A DNA stretch of 64,000 nt from Gorsachius magnificus. Its lineage: Eukaryota; Chordata; Aves; Pelecaniformes; Ardeidae. The notes under the pieces are model-generated. The model saw nothing but the letters and a program-made list of their open reading frames with translations, was not told where the DNA came from and searched no databases. Shown here piece after piece: positions 14,551 to 25,062 of the stretch. The position numbers were made by a program, and so were the translations under genes. The first letter of the stretch is position 1, and every line of letters begins with the position of its first letter. The stretch spans positions 58,170,599 through 58,234,598 of the forward strand of contig CM067084.1 in NCBI GenBank assembly GCA_034008185.1, written 5' to 3'.

Positions 14551-15285
14551 AGATCGACTATTTTTAATGCTTCCACCTTTTCAGCAAGGACACAACTTGC
14601 TCCTAGGAAATCTGACCCCCAGTGTGAGATCTGCACACCCAACTCCTGTCTCACGCCATGCAGCAGCAAGCCTGCATATCACAGCGTTGCAGCACAGAGC
14701 CGCGGCCTCCCTCCCTTTCTCCGACACCACCTGCCAGGCTCCGTGGGTTACAGAGCGAGGAAGAGGCTTCCACAGTGTTCTGTGGTTGGATGTATGCTGC
14801 ATACAGAGGCTCCACCCTTCCCCCTCCTCCTTCTGAGAAAGGAGGTATCTCTATTTCACAGTCACATAGGTCTCAACTCAGGAAAATAGAAATTTGAGAG
14901 GTCCGACTGTAGGATTAGGTAAAGTTCATGGTGACTCAAGGGTGAAATCCTAGCCCTAGTGACATCAACAGAAAAACTCTCACTGACTCAAGGGCCAGGA
15001 TTTCAACGCATATCCCAAGCGAAAGTGGTTTTTAAGCCGATGAAATTCAGACTGTGATCTGGTAGGAGATTTACACACCTTTCACTTCACATACTGAACA
15101 ATTCAAATTCAACTGAACCTTTAACATCAAGTAAAGTGACGCGTGTTGGTAAGTTTTAGTGAGATCCAGTTACTAACCTTAAGAACTTACACTGTAGTGA
15201 AAGGTTTCAAACAGCACAAAAGCAACTCCTGGGTTGTTGCTTTGTTGGTTTGTTTTTTGGTTTTTTTTTGTTTTTTTTTACTTAC

Positions 15286-15793
15286 TTTTGTCTGATCATC
15301 AGCTTTAAATACATAGCAGATACTGCGCTGATTTGCTGCTCCATCCTTTATCAGACAAGCAAAGTAGCTTGGATCATGGCTGTTGTGAATCAGTTTGTGG
15401 ACATGCTGTGGCTTGTATTCAAACAAACTTGAACAAATCAAAGGATCCCACTGCTGGATTTTCCCTGTGTCTGGTTCACATCGCAAACTTGCTGGTGAAA
15501 TATAAAGTCGGATTTGGCTGACACTGGGTTCTTCTTTGGAAGACTTTGTACTGAGCATCCGGATCTCCGCCACAATCCAAGGCAGCATTGACATGGTGGT
15601 TAGAGAATGCACGGGCAGAGAACCAATGAGCTGGAGACTGAAACTTGCTGAGAAATCACTAGGTGTTTGATACTTTTTAGCTTTGAAAGTTATTGGCTCC
15701 ATTTTACAGTCCTCTAGGGAGCCTGGCCTAATTCACCAGTTCCATGGAATGACGATATCTGGATGGTTCCTTTGATTAAGGAACATAAGAGTT
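15286..15793 (-). CDS. TBC1D1: TBC1D1, first coding exon (N-terminus of PTB domain)
   Basis: The coding part is 15286-15702 (139 codons, ending in phase 0 after ...KADDQTK), and 15703-15793 is 5' leader. The protein begins MEPITFKAKKYQTPSDFSAS and carries LQLIGSLPVHSLTTMSMLPW, QQWDPLICSSLFEYKPQHVH, KLIHNSHDPSYFACLIKDGA and ICYVFKADDQTK, matching the start of vertebrate TBC1D1 and its first phosphotyrosine-interaction domain. TBC1D1 is a Rab GTPase-activating protein phosphorylated by AKT and AMPK that restrains glucose-transporter vesicle movement, mainly in muscle. The donor is AAA|GTAAGT (15280-15285). The acceptor is a clean pyrimidine tract, tgtttcttttcctttcag, just above 15793. The start codon has A at -3 and G at +4, a strong context. 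The other exons, including the TBC GAP domain, lie beyond the left edge. Confidence 0.95.
15733..15786 (-). promoter_or_regulatory. Upstream ORF in the TBC1D1 leader (17 codons)
   Basis: In the 91-base leader part of the exon an ATG at 15786 opens a 17-codon frame that ends with TGA at 15733-15735, before the main start at 15702. It is in frame with TBC1D1 but stopped, and its own start context is weak (C at -3, T at +4). A second upstream ATG at 15745, out of frame, encodes MELVN and stops. Such small ORFs can lower translation of the main frame. That role is inference. Confidence 0.4.
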
Positions 15794-16484
15794 CTGAAAG
15801 GAAAAGAAACAGTTATGTAGTTGCCGGAACCCATTAAAAACAAACTGTCAGTAACACAAATATTTAATAGCTTAACATCAGAAGAAACGTACTTATCATC
15901 TACCATGACCTTTCTAGCATGTTTCCTCTACATTGGACCTTACTATTTCAGGTCCAACAAACATAACAGTTTGGAAAAAAAGTCAGTCCTGATTTAATAG
16001 TTGCTTTGTGACCCTCGATAAACCATCTAATGAGTAACTAACTCCAAAATGCACATTCTTTCTAGCCTGTGTCTGTCTTATGGGCAGGCGCATGTGGATC
16101 ACACTGGCCTATTTCAATCCTATTATCACAGAAAGAACTCAGCTGAGCTATTCTGACCTTCACAACAGTTGAAGTCAGTGCTTGCTGAGACACCTTCACA
16201 TTTGAAAGAAAGAAAAAAAAAAGGTCATCTTTCTTGTTCATAGGTGGATGACTCTGAATGTGGCTACTAACATGGAGTTGTTTCCCTTGGTATAGTTTGC
16301 CAAGTGATCATAGGCTGTTACCAGCCAGACTTTTTCACTAAATAACACCCCAGAAATTGTTGCCATCTGAAAAAGCTAGCAGCAGTCAACTGACTGATCG
16401 CTGATAAACCTGTCAGATAGCAGAGATGAGCAGCAATCCTTACAGCATCCCATGATGATTCACAGTTCATGACTGCATTTTAAG

Positions 16485-16508
16485 GCCTGTCAGCCAGCCT
16501 GTCAGCCA
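16485..16508. repeat. Tandem duplication, 12 bases x 2
   Basis: Two exact adjacent copies of gcctgtcagcca. The local sequence also repeats attttaaggc on either side (near 16478 and 16518), suggesting a small slippage history. Confidence 0.75.
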
Positions 16509-17495
16509 CATTCATATTTTAAGGCATGAAAATGATACAACATCAAATGGAACTGATTTATATACAACCCTGTTATAACCCTGTTATATCCAGCATCTAC
16601 TACCACTACTCTCATTACTTATTAGTAGTTTCAGTAACAAAATCCAATAACTGCATTTATCTATCAATTTCATTTTGCAAAATATAGTCTATGAAAACAC
16701 ACAATTGGCACTCGTTATATTACCATGTTTTAACTCCTCATTAATTGAACCTCGTTTCAGCTGTTACATTATTTTGCATGAGACTGATGAGAAGCTGACA
16801 GGCCTGTAAATGCCTATGTTTAAATACCGTGACACTAGTTTACCCTCAGCCTTCTGAGAGTTTCCCATGAAAAGACCTAGTAAAAACAACACGAGCAGTC
16901 CCAAGAACTCCTTACAAAACATTTTTAATTATATTTGAACAAGTATTTAATAAATGACATCTGTTTACTGTGGCAACAGTATTTCTTGTCTTTGTTCATC
17001 TACAAACATGATCAAAAATAGCAGTATTTTTCTCATGAGTTTTCATTAAACTTTGTCCTTTATTTGTCCTTGTAAAAATACTTTCAAACTGAGTTTCTAA
17101 CAGTGCTTCACCTTGTTGAAAATGAAAGGAAATTTTAGGATTCAAAGAAAAACTCTAAAAAAAATTTCAAGATGGAAATTAATTTTGAACTAAACAAGTG
17201 TTTAAAATGCAACCAATCTGCAAATGTCCAAGTGGAGAGAAAAGTTTCTGCAGTAACTGGCAAACTGTAAAAACAAGAGAACTGCAGAAACCATGTATTT
17301 GGGTCCACTTATTTTTTTGGAACTTTTGCATCTTTTGACAAATTAACGCTGTAGCAACATTACCAGTTCCCAGGACACCAAATTTAGCAAGAGAATCCAG
17401 CAGTGCAGGTTTTAAAGACACTGTTTGAAGAAATCACCATAAGTAGCATTCTAGATGTGTAGAACAATTTTTTAAAAAGCCTTTTTATAAACTTC

Positions 17496-17519
17496 TGTGT
17501 GTGTGTGCGCGCGCATGTG
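17496..17519. repeat. GT/GC alternating purine-pyrimidine run
   Basis: A run of tg dinucleotides passing into gcgcgcatgtg. Uninterrupted alternation of this kind can adopt Z-DNA. It is short and intronic. Confidence 0.65.
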
Positions 17520-20500
17520 GGAGGTGTGGGAAAAAAGGCCATGAAAATCCAGAATTTGTATGCCTCATTTCAATTATACTACAACTCTTTCTCAATTTTT
17601 TTTCTTGTTGGTTTCACAAACAAGCAAGAAAACAACCATCTTCAAGATGAATATAAATGCATTACATAGTTTGGGATAGCAGCTTCAGGAAGCATTTTTA
17701 CACCTTATCAACGCAGACTGCTAAATGCAATTATCATTATAGTTTTGCATCTGTCAGGCATCAAAATGATCTCTTCTTCTTTGACAAACTATTACAAATT
17801 CCTTCTCCTTAACTGTAATAATGAAAAATACTTCAGCAACTGCAGGGAAGATTGGATTAATTCATAACAACAATAGTGTGTAGTCCAAAACACATGAAAA
17901 TTGAGTTTTTAGCTGTTAGTGTTCTCGTCTTTTTGTGGCATACATAATAATCTCCAGATCAGAAAGCCTAAGAAAACTCCATTCTTAGCTGAAAACAGGA
18001 GAACTGAGCTACCGCATGGATGATGATCTATTAGCCACATGCTTTTTGTAACCATGTTTCTTAGTTGTGTTTTCTCAGAACTCTTTTTAAAAAAATGCAA
18101 TTAAATAAAATGCATGTAGATATACAACAGTCATCCTCATATAAATTGACTTTTCAAGGAAGAGAAGTTTCATTTGGATTACTACCACCTAACATGCTCT
18201 TTTACCCCAGACCTACAAGACACTGCAGCCTCTAAAAGGAATAAATATCACAATGTAATTCATTATTTTGCAAGCTAACACTAAGGACTGAACAGTATTT
18301 GAAAAAAACAGGTTGGTACTCTGTCATACTTCAACAAACACTGTACTGCTGGAATGTATTTAATATAAATGCAAAGCTTCTTGGCATTCATCTCTTTTTA
18401 ACAAAATAAACACCTTGCAAAGTCAACAGCATAAATAGTCCAATGTCTGCATTTGTTATTTCTAAAGAAAAACAGTTAATACTAAATCAAAACTGTTAAC
18501 TAGAAGTTGGAATGCTAGGTTTTTTCTAATGTTAACAGGGGTTAAAAGTGCAGTTTCTCAGAGCACAAATTCAGCAGCATCAGAAGGTCTCCTTATCCAA
18601 CCGGTATCATTCTGTATGTTACCATTCTGCATGCTTCATCTCCCTTTTCCAGCCATTCATTCTGTTTCCTCCACCTGTCATCCTTATCTTAGTTTACATG
18701 CAAATCCCACCAGAAATTATGCCAATTTCACGCTGCCAACATTAATGTCCTTTAAGTTTACACCAAGGACTAGGTTCTACTTCAAGACCATGAAGTATTT
18801 ATGTACATGCTTAATTTAGACTTAAAAATAGTTCTGTTCATCTCAACAGGCCTATTCTCCCAGCCATAAAATTAAGCATGCATTATGGCCAAAGAGTGTC
18901 TGCGCTCTCAGCCCGTCCACGCCTGCCCTGACTCCACCATTTGGAATTTTGGCACCTTCACCCATCTCTAGTTGCCACCACTCAGTTCATCCTCTCTAAA
19001 ACTTGGCTCTGCAGGCGCCGTACCCGTTTACCATCCATATTAGTACAGTAGGCTCAAACAAGCTTCCTTTTCCTCCCAAGTGTCTGACTAACTCACAAAC
19101 AGCTTATTCAAAGCAAATGCTTATTTCACCTTTAATCCAAGAGAGAATAGAAAAGGTATAAAAATAAAGCCGCCCACTTGTTTCCTTCTAACTAAACTTT
19201 GACCTTCCCTTGACAGCTCTAAGTGCTATTCAGCTCTGTTACTCTGGGCTGGGAGAAGACTGCCAGGCTTTGCTTCGCACGCCGGCTGAATGTCTCCAGT
19301 TGTTCTCCCAGCGCTCACGGACACAACCACGACAACTCCTCTTTCTCCCCTCCATCGGCATCTTCTGAAGGATCTCCGTTGCCCTTGCACTCAGAGCTGA
19401 GAAAAGCTTAAGTGGCACTCCTCAGCTAACAGCTTTGCTGCTGTCTGAGAAATGTTAATATTTTCCAAACTGTACCTTAATGTTGCTCCTGTTTAGCCTG
19501 CTTTGATTTAGCTGTATTTGCTCCATCAGCATAAAAACAGCCAGGCAAACTGTAGCACATATGATATTTACACAAACCACACTAATAAATCTAACTCTGC
19601 CTTCTATACTAGGAGGCACTAGACTGACTCACTAATGTGAAAGATACACATGGGAACACACGTGTGCTCTTTGTCCTCTACTTCTCTTGCACTGTGATCA
19701 ACCCAGCCACTTCTTACAAGCGGGAAGCCAGCCTAGAAAGCATGCAACACTCTGCCAATAGTTCTGTTCTAGCAAAATCCGATCTATCAGGCTCTTGCTC
19801 TCCCAAATTAAGTTGTATTTTCATCTTTTCAAGTCACCAGAAACAAAGTCAGTAACTACATCACCAGAAATCTGAAGTCTTGTCACCTTCAGAGAGAAGT
19901 ATGGGTGATGGCAGGACAGCATGAAGGGACATCTACAAAAATTAGTACCTCTGCCATTCTGGACCCCAGGTTCTCCCTGTATGAAGGTACATTTCTAAGC
20001 AGCTGTGCATCACACAGGACAGCGTTCCTCAAAACTCACCTTCTCTCAAGAGAGCAAAGACTTTATTATGAGGACAAGGTACAGGCTCTGGTTAGACGGG
20101 GCCAGGTCAGCTTTGAGGTTAGGAAGGAGAATCTTGTGGGGTACAGAGAACAGACTGTGTTACTAACCTGAGAGGATGGGGCACTGGAAATCAGGTTTTG
20201 GCAGCTGGGGGAAACCAGGCAGATTTGGATGGACTCTAATATAGATAAAGAGGCAAAGAAGGGAAAGAGATTGTTCTAAACCAAAAGAACACACACAAGT
20301 TTAAAAAAAAAAGCAAAAACTACAACAGTGGTGAAGGGTTACCCTCTGTCATTTCTTCTGGACTGGACTAAATTCAATACAGACATGCGGCCAAAAGTTT
20401 AAGACTCTTGTTCAGATCATGGGTAACGACTGACCTAGGCAATCCTTCACTGTCCTCCAGCTCTTCCCCTGGTTTGGTAGCAGTTGGAGTGCTGGGACCC

Positions 20501-21760
20501 ACAGTAGAGCTGATGAGTTTAGAAGATGCATCAAGCAAGGAAGTAGTCAGAGCTTCCACCCATCAATGATGAGGAGTTTGGCCTGTGAGTTGTTGAGCAG
20601 AAAGACCCCAGCTTCCTCAACCTTCACAGTTCATCTGAGAGACAACAGTGTGGTTACTCTGTGTGAGGCTGCTGACACAACAGCAGGGTTTTTTTCTGTA
20701 GGATCGTTTTCTTTCTCCCTTCCAAGAAGCTAAGCAAAACTTCCAACAATACAGTAAGGTCTTGTGAAAAACAGCTGGTCTTAAAGAGCACAAATTTGTT
20801 CAGTTGTTCTCTGCATGGCATTAGTGCTGAACCCTGCCGACAAATGGAACCAGAGGCACTGGTACAGACTGCACTTCACCGCTGATTATTCTAGCAGAAA
20901 TATCATACTACTTAAGGATTATGAGGAGCCCTGGCGTGCAGCCAGAGCTCTGGAACACAAGCCAGAACTAAATACCACTCCTCTCCCTCTCTGTCTGATC
21001 CCTGACTGAGATTTACATTGTCTTCACCCACACTGACAGATTTCTCTCTCCACCTAGCAGGATATATAAAAACACAAGTGACAATATGTGCTAGGTATGT
21101 CATGATATGGTCACTGCTGAGCAGCAGTCCTTCTATGTTTTCATCAGTATGCACAAAATTACTCTCTTCTCTGGTATCACAACACAGCATCCATTAGATC
21201 CTCCTATGGGGCAGCTAGCTGCAAGCTTTATCTTTTTTCTTGAGGCTTCAAACAACATTTTGGGCCAGCTTTCTATAGTTCAATAAGACTGTTTAGATAT
21301 CACACCACAGGTTTCTCTCAGTTTTCAAATAGTTCTAATTTAACTCAAACTGGCACTTGGAATCACAATGCACCCTTCTGTTGCAAGGATGTTCTTTTTG
21401 TCTCATAGCTACTTATTATCTGCTGTTTCCTTCTGGAGCTATGGCTTGCTGTGGGCAACTGCACGTGCAAGTCCAGAAGTCAGTTCGTCTCAGAAATTAT
21501 TTTTAATTTCCATTCTTTTATCATATACATACATTAAATGCTGACTTGTCAAAGATTCTTTTCAGTGCTGTCAGCAGCTTCAGCCATGGCCCTGAATAAC
21601 ATTCCACCATGTACTCTGAGCAAATCATTTGGTTTTGTGGTAGTAATCACACCTAAAATATTTACAGATACAGCCAGCATTTATATCACTCCTCAAATAG
21701 GTTAAAAGAATTAATTAGACTATTAACAAAAATAAAATCCAGCAAAATGGTAATATGTTC

Positions 21761-21790
21761 TTGATTATAAACATACAAGTTTATAATCAA
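21761..21790. repeat. Perfect inverted repeat, 12-base arms
   Basis: The arms ttgattataaac and gtttataatcaa are exact reverse complements separated by atacaa. The arms are AT-rich. There is no flanking duplication that would mark a transposon. Confidence 0.75.
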
Positions 21791-22829
21791 CTATCAAATG
21801 AAGAAAATAGCTCACTGTTCCTGCCCTTACCACCTGTTCCTATTTCCTTAAGAGTCCACAGAAATTAATATGCTGATGATTGAGGTGGTCTGAGTCAGCC
21901 TCATATGGACCTGAACAAAATACTGGGCTGTTTTACCACTGCAGTGCACTAAAAAAAAAATCTCTGTAAAAGAAAGCTTGCTAGGTAAATTACATTCTGA
22001 ATGCCATTCCTTTTTATTCAATTGTGTATCCACAGCCAAATACTTGCATCCAACTTTTCAGTTAACCAAATTATAAAGTGAAAAAAGTGTCAAGTCATCC
22101 ACATATCACTGAATGTGTTTCACGTGCCTCCCGCCTGTCATTTTTCACACCTGCAAGCATTTCTACTTCTGCATATCACCTACGACTTTCAGCATTTCTA
22201 TAAAACAAGCTGTGACGGATCTCTATTATTTCAGCGCTTACAAGCGTTAAAAGTATGATCATATTCATCAGCATTTGCTATTCAGGAGATGTGTATATTT
22301 ATTAATTTTCACCCATGATGTTCCATTCAATCTCCAGGCTTAACAGCAGGCACAAATCCCACCATCTGCACCGCTAATGGTTCCTACAAGCAGATCTGCC
22401 GTATTAGCCTCTCTCCCAAATACAACACTGCATACAAAGCTCTCAATCTTTTCAAACGGCACCATAAATAACCACATTTGTTTCATACCTCTCATGAACG
22501 CGGTTTCAAGCGATCATTCCCGTGTTAATTTAGCAGGCGAATCTAAGGGGCCATACACGTACTGCGCCAGCCTGAGGGGGTTTTAAGCTTAAACTCCAAG
22601 TAAGCTTGGTGGGTTTGGGTAAACCGTGGGTAAGGCGAGTTTTATCCCTGTGGGAAGAGCCACTGTGTTGCCGTAAGAAGGAGCAGGTTCTGGGAGGAGT
22701 TACACCGACCGGTTTTGCACTGATGGGTGAGGAAGGTGCAGGGAAAAGAGAGAAAATTAACTAAAAGCAGACCGTGGCACATCGGCCCGACTTCAGATTA
22801 AATTCGAGCGGGTCCTTTGGTTAATCTGA

Positions 22830-23760
22830 GGAGAAGCCAGCTCTCCCAGGACCCTGCGAGCTGAGAAGCGCGGCACCGGCGCCCCGCTCCGCCCGTCCCG
22901 TCCCGCCCCGCCGAAGTACCCCAATTAGGGGGGGCCCCGGGCCGCACAGCCGCCTCAGCGCCGCTTCCTCCCGGCCGGGCGGGGGCTTGCGCCACCCCGG
23001 AGCCCGGGCACGGCGCAGGGGGCAGCCCGCCAGCCGCCGCCGCCCCCCGCGGCGGGGTGCGCGATTTCTCGCCTCAACTCTTTCACTTCCTCAAAGCTAC
23101 AAAACGCTCTTCCTCCTTCCCGCCCTCCAAAAACGCAGCTCGGCCCCGCCAGCGCCGCTCCCCCGCTCCGGCCCGCTCGGAGGCACGGCGGCTCCCACCC
23201 TCGCCCCCGCCGCGGCCGGCCCCCGCCAGGCCCGGAGCTGGGGCCGGGGGCTGACCGGCCGCCGCTCGCCGCCGCCGCCGCTTACCGCCGCAGGACGGGT
23301 GGCAGGGGGCGGGCCCCGGCCAGGACGGGCCGCCCCGCCTCGGGCTGTCCGCACCGCCCCTACCTGCCGGCGGTCCAGGCGGGAGGAGGCGGGGGAGGCC
23401 GGGCCGCGCACCCAGCGGCTACCTCTCGCCGCCTCCCTCCGCAGCCAGCGCGAGCGAAAATAGCAACAGGCGGCGGGTCCCCGGCCCGGCGGGGGCGGAG
23501 AGGGACAGGCGCCCGCCTGAGGCGGCCGGCGGCGGGCAGCCGGCGACGGGCGGGCGCCCATGTCGCGACAGAGGGCAGCTGAGGCCCCTTCCCCCGGCCC
23601 GTTCCGTCCCGCTCGAGGAGGATTTCGGCGACGCCGCCCTGTGTGCCTGTCACAACCTCCCATCTCCCGCAGAAAACGCGCCCGTGCCGCCTGGCCGTGG
23701 CGAGCCCGGGTGGCCGGCGGGGTTAGCTGAAGCCGCGAGCCCAGAAGGTGAGGCGGGAGC
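22830..23760 (-). promoter_or_regulatory. TBC1D1: CpG island, probable TBC1D1 promoter and leader exon
   Basis: This is an abrupt stretch of very high GC and dense CpG with several GC-box-like runs (for example cccgtcccgccccgcc near 22896), lying about 7 kb upstream of the TBC1D1 start exon on the minus strand. It is the only CpG island between that exon and the end of PGM2, so it is the natural promoter. Minus-strand splice donors that could end the leader exon include GGCGGCG|GTAAGC (exon edge 23286) and CCGGCAG|GTAGGG (exon edge 23364). Which one is used cannot be told from sequence. The long open frames through this island are products of GC bias, not genes. Confidence 0.8.
23286..23663 (-). 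other. TBC1D1: Candidate non-coding first exon of TBC1D1
   Basis: The TBC1D1 coding exon has a splice acceptor upstream of its ATG, so a leader exon must exist. The best minus-strand donors in the CpG island end an exon at 23286 or 23364. The upper edge given here is a guess, because the transcription start cannot be read. A third strong donor, AGAGAAG|GTGAGC with exon edge 23885, lies just beyond the island and would be an alternative leader. Confidence 0.35.
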
Positions 23761-24389
23761 CGTGTGCGAAGGGAAGGTCGCTCACAAAGCTGGAACTAGC
23801 CCGGCACCTGGAATCTGGAAGCAGGCAAGCCCCCCTCGTGTCTAGGCCCAGCCCTGGCCGTGGGGCAGCCGCCCGTGGGCTCACCTTCTCTGAATTCACC
23901 TTTCTGCCTTCCTCCCACGTCTTCCGTGTGTGAGAAGCCACACAGGCATGTATGTGTAGATACATACAAAATCACTGTAAGAGATGGCACCAGTTGGTCT
24001 TTCAGTTGCCAGAGAGCATAAGGAATGAATGGATCCAGAGACTTCATACTCCTCTGCCGAGTGCTCTTTCCAGATGATCAAGGCACCCTGCATTCCCATT
24101 CTGCAAACCACTTCTGCACTCAACTCATTTCAAGTCTTCTCGGCAGTAAGGCCACTGATTTACTTACTTTTAGGTCTGTGTACATTTATAGAATCAGAGC
24201 TTTCCCAAGCAAATTTGTCCGGCTGCTGCACATGTGTTGTGCTGTGAGGGAAACAGGCGCGCTGTCAAATGCAAGCACCATCTTGCCCCAGATTATGAGA
24301 AACAAGCCACATTTTGGTGTGTAAGCACATCCCCTAGTTGCAATGTGTATGGTGGTTGTATCTACGTGGCTTTTGCTTGGTAGGTGTAC
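23761..24389. other. TBC1D1 upstream flank
   Basis: GC falls quickly after the CpG island. Splice-donor-like sequences occur near its edge on both strands: plus strand CCAGAAG|GTGAGG near 23747 and minus strand AGAGAAG|GTGAGC near 23884. No coding sequence or repeat is recognised. Confidence 0.5.
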
Positions 24390-25062
24390 ATTATAGGATC
24401 ATTTGCCGGCTGAATATGAGCCAGCAGTGTGCCCAGGTGGCCAAGAAGGCCAATGGCATCCTGGCTTGTATCAGGAATAGTGTGGCCAGCAGGAGTAGGG
24501 AAGTGATCGTGCCCCTGTACTCGGTGCTGGTGAGGCCACACCTCGAATACTGTGTTCAGTTTTGGGCCCCTCACTACAAGAAAGATGTTGCCTTGCTGGA
24601 ACATGTCCAGAGGAGAGCAACCAAGCTGGGGAGGGGTCTGGAGCACAAGTCATATGAGGAGCGGCTGAGGGAACTGGGGTTGTTTAGTCTGGAGAAGAGG
24701 AGGCTGAGGGGAGACCTGATCACCCTCTACAGCTACCTGACAGGAGGCTGTAGTGAGGTGGGGGTCGGCCTCTTCTCCCTGGTAACAGATGATAGGACGA
24801 GGGGGAATGGCTTGAAGCTGTGCCAGAGCAGGTTTAGGCTAGACATTAGGAAAAACTTCTTCACCAAGAGGGTTGTCAGGCTCTGGAACGGGCTGCCCAG
24901 GGAGGTGGTGGAGTCCTCATCCCTGGAGGTATTTAAAAGAAGGGTAGATGAGGTGCTTAGGGACATGGTTTAGTGGTGGGATGGCAGTGCTAGGTTAACG
25001 GTTGGACTCGATGATCTTAAAGGTCTTTTCCAACCGAGGTGATTCTATGATTCTATGATTGG
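24390..25062 (+). mobile_element. CR1 LINE 3' end with long open ORF2 C-terminus
   Basis: The frame from about 24390 to 24973 reads through the C-terminal part of CR1 reverse transcriptase and its tail: [69 protein letters not shown], then [20 protein letters not shown] and the stop after EVLRDMV. It is followed by the CR1 3' untranslated region (gttggactcgatgatcttaa, ccttttccaacc-type block) and the terminal gattctatg repeats at 25040-25060. The element is 5'-truncated and lacks the catalytic reverse transcriptase core, so it cannot move alone. The unbroken frame suggests a fairly young insertion. It lies upstream of, and antisense to, TBC1D1. Confidence 0.93.

Larger units (their letters stand above)
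1..15285 (-). other. TBC1D1: TBC1D1 intron after first coding exon (5' part of a large intron)
   Basis: The GTAAGT donor of TBC1D1 coding exon 1 lies at 15280-15285, and no sequence resembling the next TBC1D1 coding segment was found downstream on the minus strand, so this stretch is read as intron that runs past the left edge. It is AT-rich with short open frames that look random. Recognisable contents are one CR1 LINE fragment (about 10,265-11,070), simple repeats (AAAT near 1328, AAAC near 14520), a hairpin at 6136-6165 and a CpG- and AP-1-like cluster near 1.0-1.25 kb. The 14.58-14.83 kb stretch is somewhat GC-richer but carries no exon I can support. Confidence 0.75.
15794..22829 (-). 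other. TBC1D1: TBC1D1 5' intron (leader exon to first coding exon)
   Basis: This stretch lies between the acceptor of the first coding exon and the CpG island. It is AT-rich and carries no exon I can support. Seen in it: a tandem 12-base duplication at 16485-16508, an alternating purine-pyrimidine run near 17496, a perfect 12-base inverted repeat at 21761-21790, and an unrecognised open frame on the plus strand at 19905-20171. No CR1 piece was recognised here. Confidence 0.65.

Noticed and set aside
14428..14889. 153-codon plus-strand frame in the TBC1D1 intron
   Set aside because: It runs through an AAAC microsatellite (LKQTNKQTKKK), overlaps other random frames and has no recognisable motif.
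22987..23663. Long open frames on both strands through the CpG island (up to 188 codons)
   Set aside because: They are composed mainly of Pro, Ala, Arg and Gly as expected from GC-rich DNA lacking stop codons, overlap each other on both strands and resemble no family.
24362..24966. Minus-strand frames opposite the CR1 copy at 24.4 kb
   Set aside because: They are shadows of the CR1 ORF2 frame.
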